From Streptomyces rugosispiralis (GTDB taxonomy: Bacteria > Actinomycetota > Actinomycetes > Streptomycetales > Streptomycetaceae): DNA of 64,000 nt. The stretch covers positions 86,861-150,860 of the forward strand of contig NZ_JANIAA010000022.1 in NCBI RefSeq assembly GCF_024505145.1. Direction: 5' to 3'. Shown one piece after another: positions 9,367 to 19,451 of the stretch. Below the pieces are notes generated by a model, which did not search any database, was not told the origin of the DNA, and worked only from the letters and a program-made list of their open reading frames with translations. The stretch's first letter is position 1, and each line of letters starts with the position of its first letter. A program made the translations under genes and the position numbers.

Positions 9367-10710
9367 ATGGCCACCGCATACCGCCCCTACGAGCCGGGGA
9401 CCGAGCCCCGTGGCCATCTGGTGCCCGCAGTGCTGAAGGCGCCGTTCCAGGGCCGCGTATGGCGTGAGTTCCTCTACGTCCTGATCAGCCTGCCGATGGC
9501 CATCCTCACCTTCGTCTACACGATCTCGATGCTCTCGATCGGCGCCGGGCTGCTGATCACCTTCCTCGGCGTCCCGGTGCTCGGCGCCGCCCTCGCGGGC
9601 TGCCGGGCGCTCGGCGTCGTCGAGCGGGCCCGCGCCCGTGCGCTGCTGGGCCTGGAGGTGGCCGAGCCCGAGCCCGTCCTCGGCCGGAAGGGCGGCCGCG
9701 GGGGCAGGCGCGGACCGGTCGCCTGGGTGGGCGCGCTGCTCAGGAGCGGCACCTCCTGGCGGCATGTGATCTACGCGCTGATCCATCTGCCGTGGGCGGT
9801 GTTCTCCTTCGGCTTCGCGGTGGCGTTCACCTGCTACGGCTGGGGCTTCGCGACCTATCCGCTGTGGCACTGGGTCTTCCCCCGGTACGTGGACGAGCCG
9901 GGCCTGCAGGTCTTCGGGGACGACCACGGACACAACTTCTATCTGGACACCCCGTTCGAGATCGCCGCGACCTGCGCCGCCGGGGTGCTGGTCCTGCTGC
10001 TGACCCCGTGGATCATGCGGGCGCTGACCTCGGTCGACCGGATCATGGTGACCGGGCTGCTGGGCCCGTCCCGGCTGGCGAGCCGGGTCTGGGAGCTGGA
10101 GTCGGACCGGGGCACGGTGGTGGACACGGCCGCCGCCGACCTGCGCCGGATCGAACGCGACCTCCACGACGGCGCCCAGGCCCGGCTGGTCGCCCTCGCC
10201 ATGGACCTGGGCCTGGCGAAGGAGAAGCTGGAGGAGGACCCGGAGGCCGCCGCCAAGATGGTGGACGAGGCCCACGGCGAGGTGAAGCTCGCCCTCCAGG
10301 AACTGCGCGACCTCGCCCGCGGCATCCACCCCGCCATCCTCACCGACCGCGGCCTCGGCCCCGCACTCTCCGCGCTCGCCGCGCGCTGCACCGTCCCGGT
10401 GAAGGCGACCGTGGACCTTCCGCAGCGGCCCGCGCCCGCGATCGAGGGCATCGCCTACTTCACCGTCTCCGAGCTGCTGCAGAACATCAGCAAGCACAGT
10501 GGCGCCCGCACCGCCGAGGTCGACGTCTGGCGCGCCGACGACCGGGTGATGCTCCAGATCACGGACGACGGCCGGGGCGGGGCCGACACCTCCGCGGGTT
10601 CGGGTCTCGCCGGTCTCGCCGAGCGGATCGACGCGGTGGACGGGGTCCTCGTCGTCCACTCCCCGACGGGCGGCCCGACCACGGTGACCGCCGAGCTCCC
10701 CTGGCGCTGA
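9367..10710 (+). CDS. NarL-family sensor histidine kinase (second of a tandem pair)
   Basis: 447 residues from the ATG at 9367, which has GGAGGACGGA upstream. An in-frame start at 9301 has no ribosome site. The sensor part has four hydrophobic segments (about 37-57, 60-80, 135-155, 200-218) and a longer loop than its neighbour, between about 160 and 195, which may be the sensing region. The phosphoacceptor motif ERDLHDGAQARL has His at about 267, followed by ELLQNISKH and DDGRGG of the ATPase domain. From the DHp to the N-box the DNA is almost the same as in the upstream kinase, whereas the sensor halves differ. The two probably share one response regulator but respond to different cues. Confidence 0.93.
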   Translation: MATAYRPYEPGTEPRGHLVPAVLKAPFQGRVWREFLYVLISLPMAILTFVYTISMLSIGAGLLITFLGVPVLGAALAGCRALGVVERARARALLGLEVAEPEPVLGRKGGRGGRRGPVAWVGALLRSGTSWRHVIYALIHLPWAVFSFGFAVAFTCYGWGFATYPLWHWVFPRYVDEPGLQVFGDDHGHNFYLDTPFEIAATCAAGVLVLLLTPWIMRALTSVDRIMVTGLLGPSRLASRVWELESDRGTVVDTAAADLRRIERDLHDGAQARLVALAMDLGLAKEKLEEDPEAAAKMVDEAHGEVKLALQELRDLARGIHPAILTDRGLGPALSALAARCTVPVKATVDLPQRPAPAIEGIAYFTVSELLQNISKHSGARTAEVDVWRADDRVMLQITDDGRGGADTSAGSGLAGLAERIDAVDGVLVVHSPTGGPTTVTAELPWR

Positions 10711-10812
10711 CGGCACACGAGCCCGGCACTGACGGCACACCCTGACGGCACACGAGCCCGGCGCTGACGGCGCACCCTGACGGCACACGAGCCCGGCGCT
10801 GACGGCGCACGG
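10708..10812 (+). repeat. 35-bp tandem repeat starting at the stop codon of the second kinase
   Basis: TGACGGCACACGAGCCCGGC begins at 10708 (the stop codon itself), 10743 and 10778, giving three 35-bp units, each with an internal second TGACGGC block. A decayed fourth unit follows. There is no coding function. Confidence 0.9.
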
Positions 10813-10963
10813 CCCTCGCGCTGACGGCGCGCCCCCTCCACTTGTACGCGGCTCATGCGCGACCGGTTCCGCGCAACCGGACGCGGCCGGTTCTGTGCGA
10901 CGCGAGCGGCCCAACCCTGGGATGCTGGTCCCGTCGAACCGAGTGAAACGGGGGCCGAGCATC

Positions 10964-11635
10964 GTGGCGGACAGAGTACGGGTGGTCATCGCCGAGGATT
11001 CGGTGCTGCTGCGGGAGGGGCTGACCCGGCTGCTGACCGACCGCGGCCATGACGTGGTCGCGGGCGTCGGGGACGCGGAAGCGCTGATCAAGTCGGTGCG
11101 GGAGCTGGCCGACGAGGGCGCGCCACCGGATGTGGTGGTGGCCGACGTACGGATGCCGCCCACGCACACCGACGAGGGGGTGCGGGCGGCCGTCCGGCTG
11201 CGCCGCGACCACCCGGGTCTCGCGGTGCTGGTCCTGTCGCAGTACGTGGAGGAGCAGTACGCCACCGAGCTGCTGGCCGGGAGCAGCCGGGGCGTGGGCT
11301 ATCTGCTCAAGGACCGGGTGGCCGAGGTGCGCGAGTTCGTGGACGCCGTGGTGCGGGTCGCCCAGGGCGGCACGGCGCTCGACCCGGAGGTGGTCGCCCA
11401 GCTGCTGGGCCGCAGCCGCAAGCAGGACGTGCTGGCCGGGCTCACCCCGAGGGAGCGGGAGGTCCTGGGGCTGATGGCCGAGGGCCGTACCAATTCGGCC
11501 ATCGCCCGGCAGCTCGTGGTGAGCGACGGCGCGGTCGAGAAGCATGTGAGCAACATCTTCCTGAAGCTCGGCCTGTCGCCGAGTGACGGGGATCACCGTC
11601 GGGTGCTCGCCGTTCTCACCTATCTCAATTCCTGA
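10964..11635 (+). CDS. LuxR/NarL-family response regulator
   Basis: 223 residues. The receiver domain carries the acidic pair (AEDS, residues 10-13), phosphoacceptor Asp61 in VVADVRMPP and Lys116 in LLKDR. The C-terminal LuxR-type helix-turn-helix is LTPREREVLGLMAEGRTN followed by IARQLVVSDGAVEKHVSNIF. The GTG start at 10964 is chosen because the receiver fold begins just after it and GGGGG precedes it. The in-frame start at 10895 would add residues unlike the family. It is the only regulator near the two kinases, which makes it their likely partner. Confidence 0.94.
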   Translation: MADRVRVVIAEDSVLLREGLTRLLTDRGHDVVAGVGDAEALIKSVRELADEGAPPDVVVADVRMPPTHTDEGVRAAVRLRRDHPGLAVLVLSQYVEEQYATELLAGSSRGVGYLLKDRVAEVREFVDAVVRVAQGGTALDPEVVAQLLGRSRKQDVLAGLTPREREVLGLMAEGRTNSAIARQLVVSDGAVEKHVSNIFLKLGLSPSDGDHRRVLAVLTYLNS

Positions 11636-11653
11636 AACTCTCAATTCCTGAAA
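11623..11653 (+). repeat. 16-bp tandem duplication across the regulator stop codon
   Basis: TCTCAATTCCTGAAAC occurs twice in a row. The first copy encodes the last residues and stop of the response regulator. The second copy is downstream and in a different frame, since 16 is not a multiple of three. Confidence 0.9.
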
Positions 11654-11886
11654 ACAGGCTCCCGCGCGCCAAAGCGGGGCCAAAGGCTGAACGGGGGATC
11701 AGCGGAAATGACAGCACGGGGGGAGGGACACGTCGTGCCAAACCAGGACATATATGGTTCTTCTTTCGGCGTCCACCATGTGATCCGACCAAGGAAGGCC
11801 ACCCTTACCGACGTACGATGGTCATGGGACAACAACCGGTCGGCACCGACTGTCCGGGAGCGCCGCCTCAAGGGAGGTCCGAAGCA
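11654..11886. other. Intergenic region upstream of korA
   Basis: Clearly less GC-rich than its surroundings. A TACGAT hexamer at 11814-11819 is a possible -10 box, but no convincing -35 sits 16-18 bp before it. Short ORFs on both strands here have no streptomycete codon bias and no ribosome sites. It is read as the promoter region of korAB. Confidence 0.5.
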
Positions 11887-13831
11887 GTGACCAGCCAGGT
11901 CAGCAGCCCGGCCGAGCAGGCCGAACCAGCCGATCAGCAGGGCGGGCAGACGCCCGCCGGGGGACAGCGATCAGGAGACGGTGGCAAGGAGGTCCGCCGT
12001 CTGGACCGGGTGATCATCCGGTTCGCGGGGGACTCCGGCGACGGAATGCAGCTCACGGGTGACCGGTTCACCTCGGAGACGGCGTCGTTCGGAAACGACC
12101 TCTCGACCCTGCCGAACTTCCCGGCGGAGATCCGCGCCCCCGCCGGCACGCTGCCCGGAGTGTCGAGCTTCCAGCTCCACTTCGCCGATCACGACATCCT
12201 CACACCAGGTGACGCACCGAACGTACTGGTGGCGATGAACCCGGCCGCGCTCAAGGCCAACCTCCCCGATGTGCCGCGCGGGGCGGAAATCATCGTCAAC
12301 ACCGACGAGTTCACCAAGCGCCCGATGGCCAAGGTCGGCTATGACCAAAGCCCCCTGGAGGACGGCTCGCTGGACGGCTATCGCGTCCACCCGGTGCCGC
12401 TCACCACGCTGACCATCGAGGCACTGAAGGAATTCGGGCTGTCCCGCAAGGAGGCCGAGCGCAGCAAGAACATGTTCGCGCTCGGGCTGCTGTCGTGGAT
12501 GTACCACCGGCCGACCGAGAACACCGAGAAGTTCCTGCGCCAGAAGTTCGCCAAGAAGCCGCAGATCGCCGAGGCGAACGTGGCCGCCTTCCGGGCGGGC
12601 TGGAACTTCGGCGAGACCACCGAGGACTTCGCGGTCTCCTACGAGGTCGCCCCGGCCAGCACCGCGTTCCCCACCGGCACCTACCGGAACATCTCCGGAA
12701 ACCTGGCGCTGTCGTACGGGCTGATCGCGGCCTCCCGCCAGGCGGATCTGCCGCTGTTCCTGGGGTCGTACCCGATCACCCCGGCCTCGGACATCCTGCA
12801 TGAGCTGTCCAAGCACAAGAACTTCGGTGTGCGCAGCTTCCAGGCCGAGGACGAGATCGCCGGTATCGGCGCCGCGCTGGGCGCGGCCTTCGGCGGCTCC
12901 CTCGCCGTGACCACCACCTCCGGCCCCGGTGTGGCGCTGAAGTCGGAGACCATCGGGCTCGCGGTGTCGCTGGAGCTGCCGCTGCTGGTGATCGACATCC
13001 AGCGCGGCGGCCCCTCCACCGGGCTGCCCACCAAGACCGAGCAGGCGGACCTGCTCCAGGCGATGTACGGGCGCAACGGCGAGGCCCCGGTGCCGATCGT
13101 GGCCCCGAAGACCCCGGCCGACTGCTTCGACGCCGCGCTCGACGCCGCCCGGATCGCCCTGACCTACCGCACCCCGGTGTTCCTGCTGTCGGACGGCTAC
13201 CTGGCCAACGGCTCGGAGCCCTGGCGGGTGCCGGACGTCGACCAGCTGCCCGACCTGCGGGTCCAGTTCGCGGCCGGCCCCAACCACGTACTGGCCGACG
13301 GCACCGAGGTCTTCTGGCCGTACAAGCGCGACCCGGAGACCCTGGCCCGCCCCTGGGCGGTGCCCGGAACGCCCGGTCTCGAGCACCGGATCGGCGGCAT
13401 CGAGAAGCAGGACGGCACGGGGAACATCTCCTACGACCCGGCCAACCACGACCACATGGTCCGCGTCCGCCAGGCCAAGGTGGACGGCATCGCGGTGCCG
13501 GACATCGAGGTGGACGACCCGACCGGCGACGCCCGCACCCTGGTCCTGGGGTGGGGTTCCACCTACGGCCCGATCACCGCGGCGGTGCGCCGCGTCCGCA
13601 CCGCGGGGGACCGGATCGCCCAGGCCCATCTGCGCCATCTCAACCCCTTCCCGGCCAACCTCGGCAAGGTGCTGGAGGGTTACGAGAAGGTCGTGGTGCC
13701 GGAGATGAACCTGGGTCAGCTCGCGACGCTGCTGCGCGCCCGCTATCTGGTCGACGCCCGCTCCTTCACCCAGGTCCGCGGACTGCCCTTCAAGGCCGAA
13801 CAGCTCGCCACCGCCCTCAAGGAGGCCATCG

Positions 13832-13839
<8 letters not shown>
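11887..13839 (+). CDS. korA: 2-oxoglutarate:ferredoxin oxidoreductase, fused gamma-alpha subunit
   Basis: 650 residues. It catalyses, with KorB, 2-oxoglutarate + CoA + 2 oxidised ferredoxin to succinyl-CoA + CO2 + reduced ferredoxin. The N-terminal gamma domain starts at RVIIRFAGDSGDGMQLTGD (about 40-60). The alpha (pyrimidine-binding) domain follows at SGNLALSYGLIAASRQADL and GSYPITPASDILH, with TTSGPGVALKSE and QRGGPSTGLPTK typical of the family. The GTG at 11887 is preceded by a textbook GGGAGG site. It overlaps korB by 8 bases, so the two are made together. In streptomycetes this enzyme is an alternative to the 2-oxoglutarate dehydrogenase complex. Confidence 0.96.
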
Positions 13840-14914
<1,075 letters not shown>

Positions 14915-14960
14915 CCCCCGACAGCGCGCCCAGCGGGCGCGTTCGTACATACGGGCACAG

Positions 14961-15008
14961 GCGGGTGCCCGGCCGGAGCGTCTGACCGCGCCCCGGCCGG
15001 GCACCCGC
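14961..15008 (+). terminator. 16-bp-stem hairpin after korB
   Basis: GCGGGTGCCCGGCCGG at 14961-14976 pairs perfectly with 14993-15008 around a 16-base loop. It has no T tract, which is usual for streptomycete terminators. It ends only 12 bases before the next ATG. Confidence 0.8.
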
Positions 15009-15020
15009 TCTGCTATCCGC

Positions 15021-17150
15021 ATGGCCGACACCGCCGCCCCGCTCCAGCCGCCCGACCGCCCCGGCTACCGCCTCAAGCGGCTGCTGCTCGGCCCGCCCCT
15101 GGTCACCGAGCGGATCCAGCGCGAGAAGCTGCGCAATCCGGCCGCGCTGGGCGTGCTGGCCTCCGACTGCATCTCCTCGACGGCGTACGGCAGCGAGGAG
15201 ATGCTGCGGGTGCTGGTGCCGGTCATCGGGGTCGCGGCGTTCACCATGCTCCTCCCGGTGACCGGGGCGATCCTGCTGGTCCTGCTGGTGGTCACGCTCT
15301 GCTACAGCGATGTGGTGATGATCTACACGCGGGCGGGCGGCTCGTATGTGGTGGCGCGGGAGAACTTCGGTCCGGACATCGCCCAGATCGCGTCCGTGGC
15401 GCTGCTGGTGGACTACATCGTGACCGTCGCCGTCCAGGTCTCGGCGGGCACCAACGCGATCATCTCGTTCGCCCATCTCGTCGGCGGCACCTGGACCGGT
15501 ATCGACCATCTCCAACTGCCCATCAGCGCCCTGGTGATCCTGATCCTCGCCTACGGCAATCTGCGCGGGCTGCGGGAGGCCGGGCGGATCTTCATGGTGC
15601 CCGCCTACCTGTTCATCATCGCCGTGGGCCTGATGCTGGTGGTCGGCGTGATCCGCGGGCTCACCGGGACGCTGCCGCACGCCGATGTGCACGCCGCGGG
15701 CGCCGTGCCCCTCGGCACCGCGGGCAGCGGCTGGCTCTACGGCGCCTCGCTCTTCATCGTGCTGCGCTCGTTCGCCAACGGCGGCTCCTCGCTGACCGGT
15801 CTGGAGGCGATCTCCAACAGCGTCTCGGTCTTCCGTGACCCCAAGGGCCGCAACGCCCGCCGCACGCTGGTCACGATGAGCTGCGTCCTGGGCACGCTGG
15901 TCCTCGGGGTCTCCACCCTGGCCCACTTCACCCATGCCATCCCGTACCGCGACGGCACCCCGACCGTCCTGGCGCAGGAGGCCCATCTGGTCTTCGGCGG
16001 CGGGGTGCTGGGCGCCCTGGGGCTGGCGTTCGTCCAGCTGGCGACCGCGCTGATCCTCTACACGGGCGCCAACACGCCCTTCACCGGCTTCCCGTTCCTG
16101 GCCAGCTTCGTGGCCGAGGACCGCTTTCTGCCCAGGCAGCTGACCCGGCGCGGCCACCGGCTGGCCTTCTCCAACGGGATCGTGTCGCTGGCCGTGGTGG
16201 CGCTGGCGCTGCTGGTGGTCACCGAGGCCAATGTGGACCGGCTGGTGGCGCTGTACGCGATCGGGGTGTTCACCGCCTTCACCATGGCCGGGTCCGGGAT
16301 GACCGCCTATCACCTGCGGCGCCGGGAGCCGGGGCGGACGTGGAAGGTCGCGGTGAACCTCATCACCGCGGTGGTCTCCGCCGCGGTGGTGCTGATCTTC
16401 GGGATCACCAAGTTCACCGAGGGCGCCTGGCTGGTCGTGGTGGTCTTCCCGCTGGGGGTCTGGGCGCTGATCCGGATCAATCGCGAGTACCGCGCGGAGG
16501 CGGCCGCCCTGGAGGCGGTGGAGCGCCCCGGGGACGACGTTCCGCGCTGGCGGCGCCATGTGGTCTTCGTCCTGGCGGACACCATCGACCTCGCGACGGT
16601 CAAGGCGCTGCGGTACGCGCATGAGCTGCGGCCCGACGAGGTCCGCGCGGTGCACTTCATGGTGGACGAGACCCACGCCCGGCGGCTGATGGCGCGGTGG
16701 GAGGCCACGGCGGGGGTGACGGTGCCGCTGGAGGTCGTGGAGTGCCCGGACCGGCGGCTGCGCCACGCGGTGATGGAGCTGGCGGCCCGTACCACCGAGG
16801 ACGGGCGGACCGCGCTGACCCTGTTGGTGCCGCGCCGCACCTACGCCTCCCCGCTGGGCAAGCTGCTGCACAGGGGCACGGCGGAGTCGCTGGCCAAGGC
16901 ACTGGAGCGGCTGCCGGGCGTCGCGGTGACGATCCTGCCGTTCGCCGTCAGCCTCGCGGCACGGGAGGGTGAGCCGCGGGAGGGTGAGCCGCGGGAGGGT
17001 GAGTCGCGGGAGGGTGAGCCGCGGGAGGGTGAGCCGCGGGAGGGTGAGCCGCGGGAGGGTGAGCCGCGGGAGGGTGAGCCGCGGGAGGGTGAGCCGCGGG
17101 AGGGTGAGTCGCGGGAGGGTGAGTCCGGGGAACGGGGGCCTGGGGAGTAG
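15021..17150 (+). CDS. APC-superfamily amino acid/cation permease with pentapeptide-repeat tail
   Basis: 709 residues. About twelve transmembrane helices cover residues 45-470, opening with the APC signature ASDCISSTAYGSEEML and TRAGGSYVVARENFG. A soluble domain of about 160 residues follows (VVFVLADTIDLATVKALRYAHEL...), of the universal-stress-like kind seen in this permease group. The end is 11 copies of Arg-Glu-Gly-Glu-Pro/Ser. The substrate cannot be told. The ATG at 15021 lacks a ribosome site and directly follows a terminator hairpin, so a leaderless message or a different start is possible. The Lys and Glu content of the tail makes it highly charged and cytosolic. Confidence 0.85.
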   Translation: MADTAAPLQPPDRPGYRLKRLLLGPPLVTERIQREKLRNPAALGVLASDCISSTAYGSEEMLRVLVPVIGVAAFTMLLPVTGAILLVLLVVTLCYSDVVMIYTRAGGSYVVARENFGPDIAQIASVALLVDYIVTVAVQVSAGTNAIISFAHLVGGTWTGIDHLQLPISALVILILAYGNLRGLREAGRIFMVPAYLFIIAVGLMLVVGVIRGLTGTLPHADVHAAGAVPLGTAGSGWLYGASLFIVLRSFANGGSSLTGLEAISNSVSVFRDPKGRNARRTLVTMSCVLGTLVLGVSTLAHFTHAIPYRDGTPTVLAQEAHLVFGGGVLGALGLAFVQLATALILYTGANTPFTGFPFLASFVAEDRFLPRQLTRRGHRLAFSNGIVSLAVVALALLVVTEANVDRLVALYAIGVFTAFTMAGSGMTAYHLRRREPGRTWKVAVNLITAVVSAAVVLIFGITKFTEGAWLVVVVFPLGVWALIRINREYRAEAAALEAVERPGDDVPRWRRHVVFVLADTIDLATVKALRYAHELRPDEVRAVHFMVDETHARRLMARWEATAGVTVPLEVVECPDRRLRHAVMELAARTTEDGRTALTLLVPRRTYASPLGKLLHRGTAESLAKALERLPGVAVTILPFAVSLAAREGEPREGEPREGESREGEPREGEPREGEPREGEPREGEPREGEPREGESREGESGERGPGE
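16962..17126 (+). repeat. 11 copies of a 15-bp direct repeat in the permease tail
   Basis: The unit is CGGGAGGGTGAGCCG. Eleven contiguous copies are present, with a C-to-T change (GTCG) in copies 3, 10 and 11. The frame is kept. All three reading frames of the plus strand stay open through it, which creates spurious ORFs. Confidence 0.95.
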
Positions 17151-17220
17151 GGGCCCGGGGAGCGGGGGCCGGAAGGCGGGGGCCCTGGGAGCGGTCCGGC
17201 CCCCGAATGCACACACTTAC

Positions 17221-17249
17221 TTAACCGAAGGTACCTTTCCATTGGTTAG
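17221..17249. promoter_or_regulatory. Operator-like dyads upstream of the NmrA-like reductase
   Basis: A perfect 10-bp palindrome, AAGGTACCTT, at 17228-17237 is nested inside TTAACC (17221) and GGTTAG (17244-17249). The block is AT-richer than its surroundings and lies 53-80 bp before the start codon, where a repressor would sit. Genes of this reductase type are often controlled by HxlR-family regulators. That link is an inference; no HxlR gene is in the window. Confidence 0.5.
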
Positions 17250-17301
17250 CGCTTCCCTTATGGTGGGTGTGCTGATCCCGCGAACCAGGAGAGTCACGCA
17301 T

Positions 17302-18159
17302 ATGAGCATCGTCGTCACCGGAGCCACCGGCCACCTCGGCCGCCTCGTCGTCGAGGGGCTGCTGGAGAAGGTTCCCGCCGACCAGATCACCGCGGTCGTG
17401 CGCGACACCGCGAAGGCCGCCGACCTCGCCGACCGCGGGGTGCGGCTGCATGTGGCCGACTACAACCGGCCCGAGACGCTCGCCGGAGCCTTCGCCGCCG
17501 GCGACAAGGCGCTGCTGATCTCCGGCAGCGAGGTCGGGCAGCGGGTGCCGCAGCACCAGGCCGTGATCGACGCCGCCAAGGAGGCCGGTGTCGCGCTGCT
17601 CGCCTACACCAGCGTCCTGGGCGGCCCCGCCGCCGACTTCACCCTGGCCGACGAGCACAAGGTCACCGAGCAGGCGATCACCGACTCCGGTCTGCCGTAC
17701 GTACTGCTGCGCAACGGCTGGTACAACGAGAACTACACCGAGAACCTCTCCACCGTCCTGGAGCACGGCGCCGTCGTGGGCGCCGCGGGCGAGGGCCGGG
17801 TCGCCTCCGCCGCGCGTGCCGACTACGCGGCCGCCGCCGTCGCCGTCCTGACCGGTGAGGGCCACGAGGGCAAGGCGTACGAGCTGTCCGGCGACACCGC
17901 CTGGGGCTTCGCCGAGTACGCCGAGGTGGTCGCCCGGCAGTCCGGCAAGGAGATCGTCTACGGCGCCGTCTCCCCCGCCGAGTACCAGTCCATCCTCACC
18001 GGCGCGGGCGTCCCCGAGCCGCTCGCCGTGATCCTCTCCGATGTCGAGTCGGCCATCGGGCGCGGCCGGCTGGACGCCACCCCCGGTGACCTGTCCCGGC
18101 TCATCGGCCGTCCGACCACCCCCATCGCGGACTCGGTGGCGGCCGCGCTCAAGGGCTGA
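17302..18159 (+). CDS. NmrA-like / quinone-reductase-type NAD(P)-binding protein
   Basis: 285 residues, atypical short-chain dehydrogenase. The nucleotide-binding loop is GATGHLG at residues 7-13, and the body follows the YtfG/QorB pattern (LLISGSEVGQRVPQHQAVIDAAKEAGV, YTSVLGG, LRNGWYNENY). Members reduce quinones with NADPH or act as redox-sensing regulators. The ATG at 17302 has AGGAG 11 bases upstream. It is a single gene, followed by a strong hairpin. Which of the two roles applies cannot be decided from sequence. Confidence 0.85.
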   Translation: MSIVVTGATGHLGRLVVEGLLEKVPADQITAVVRDTAKAADLADRGVRLHVADYNRPETLAGAFAAGDKALLISGSEVGQRVPQHQAVIDAAKEAGVALLAYTSVLGGPAADFTLADEHKVTEQAITDSGLPYVLLRNGWYNENYTENLSTVLEHGAVVGAAGEGRVASAARADYAAAAVAVLTGEGHEGKAYELSGDTAWGFAEYAEVVARQSGKEIVYGAVSPAEYQSILTGAGVPEPLAVILSDVESAIGRGRLDATPGDLSRLIGRPTTPIADSVAAALKG

Positions 18160-18178
18160 CCCGCCCCGTAGGCACCAC

Positions 18179-18226
18179 GGCCCGCCTGTCATCACCGTAT
18201 TCCAATACGGGAATGACAGGCGGGCC
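18179..18226. terminator. Large near-perfect hairpin between two plus-strand genes
   Basis: GGCCCGCCTGTCAT pairs with ATGACAGGCGGGCC, and the inner CCGTATT pairs with AATACGG, separated by a 2-nt internal loop and a 2-nt terminal loop. It lies 20 bases after the reductase stop and 71 before the transporter start. It most likely ends the first transcript. The length of the dyad would also suit an operator. Confidence 0.7.
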
Positions 18227-18296
18227 TCACCAGCGCTACCTTCGGACCCTCGGAACGGGCCCGCCGGGGGTTCGTCATGCCGTCGGGGAGGGTGCC

Positions 18297-19313
18297 GTGA
18301 CGCCGCAGGACCAGCAGGACCGCGCCGATCGCACCGGTCTCCTCTACGGCTTCGCGGCGTACGGCATCTGGGGGCTGGTGCCGCTCTTCTGGCCGCTGCT
18401 GGAGCCCGCCGCGGCGATGGAGATCCTGGCCCACCGAATGGTGTGGTCGCTGGCGGCCGTCGGTCTGGTGCTGCTGGTGCTGCGCCGCTGGAGCTGGATA
18501 CGGCCACTGCTGCGGCAGCCCCGCCGGCTGGGCATGATCACGCTCGCCGCGACCGTGATCTCGGTCAACTGGGGCCTGTACATCTGGGGCGTCAACAGCG
18601 GTCATGTGGTGGAGACCGCGCTCGGATACTTCATCAACCCGCTGGTCAGCATCGCCTTCGGGGTGCTGCTGCTGCGTGAGCGGCTGCGGCCCGCGCAGTG
18701 GGCGGCGGTCGGCGTCGGGGTGGTGTCCGTGGCCGTGCTGACGGTGGGCTACGGCAAGCTGCCGTGGATCGCGCTCACCCTCGCCTTCAGCTTCGCGACG
18801 TACGGCCTGGCCAAGAAGCGGGTCGGGCTCGACGGGCTGGAGTCGCTGGCCGCCGAGACCGCCGTGCAGTTCCTGCCCGCCCTCGGCTTCCTGATCTGGC
18901 TCGGGACGCACGGCGGCAGCACGTTCGCGAGCGAGGGCGCCGGGCACGCGGCGCTCCTGGCGAGTTCCGGCTTCGTCACGGCGCTGCCGCTGATCTGCTT
19001 CGGGGCCTCGGCGGTGCGGCTGCCGCTGTCGACGATCGGGATGCTCCAGTACGTCGCGCCGACCTTCCAGTTCGCCCTCGGGCTCGTCGTCTTCCACGAG
19101 TCGATGCCACCCGAACGGTGGGCCGGCTTCGCCCTCGTCTGGCTCGCGCTCGCGCTGCTGACCTGGGACGCGCTGCGCACCGCCCGGCGGGCGCGACGGG
19201 CGCTGGCCGACGCCGCCGCGCGGGCGGCGGCGCTGTCGGCGACAGTGGAGACCGACGTCGTACCGGACGCCGAGGTGTCCGATCTACGGCCGGGACCGAT
19301 ATCCGGCGGGTGA
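18297..19313 (+). CDS. rarD: RarD/EamA-family transporter
   Basis: 338 residues with ten predicted transmembrane helices in two EamA halves. The family start GLLYGFAAYGIWGLVPLFW (about 17-35) and the NWGLYIWGVNSGHVVETALGYFINPL block are diagnostic of the RarD branch. The GTG at 18297 has GGGGAGGG just before it. Its substrate is unknown; EamA proteins export metabolites such as amino acids. The last about 50 residues are an Arg/Ala-rich soluble tail. Confidence 0.9.
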   Translation: MTPQDQQDRADRTGLLYGFAAYGIWGLVPLFWPLLEPAAAMEILAHRMVWSLAAVGLVLLVLRRWSWIRPLLRQPRRLGMITLAATVISVNWGLYIWGVNSGHVVETALGYFINPLVSIAFGVLLLRERLRPAQWAAVGVGVVSVAVLTVGYGKLPWIALTLAFSFATYGLAKKRVGLDGLESLAAETAVQFLPALGFLIWLGTHGGSTFASEGAGHAALLASSGFVTALPLICFGASAVRLPLSTIGMLQYVAPTFQFALGLVVFHESMPPERWAGFALVWLALALLTWDALRTARRARRALADAAARAAALSATVETDVVPDAEVSDLRPGPISGG

Positions 19314-19451
19314 TGTCCGGTTTCCGCCCTTGACGCGGAGTCAGCCACGCCCGGAGCATCAGCACGTTCACCGCTCCACCGCCCCACGGGCACGTGCACC
19401 ACACAGCGTCACGTCATTCCGTCCTGTCCACGTTCGGAACCGGAGCCCCCC

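Noticed and set aside
11708..11890. 60-codon plus-strand ORF upstream of korA
   Set aside because: Lower GC, no third-position bias, no ribosome site; it overlaps the korA promoter region and start.
16962..17126. Possible CRISPR-like array
   Set aside because: The 15-bp units are contiguous with no spacers and lie inside an open reading frame.
16969..17301. In-frame upstream extension of the NmrA-like reductase through the repeat
   Set aside because: It would encode an artificial Ser-Arg-Gly-Arg-Val repeat in the wrong frame of the permease. The family start and ribosome site are at 17302.
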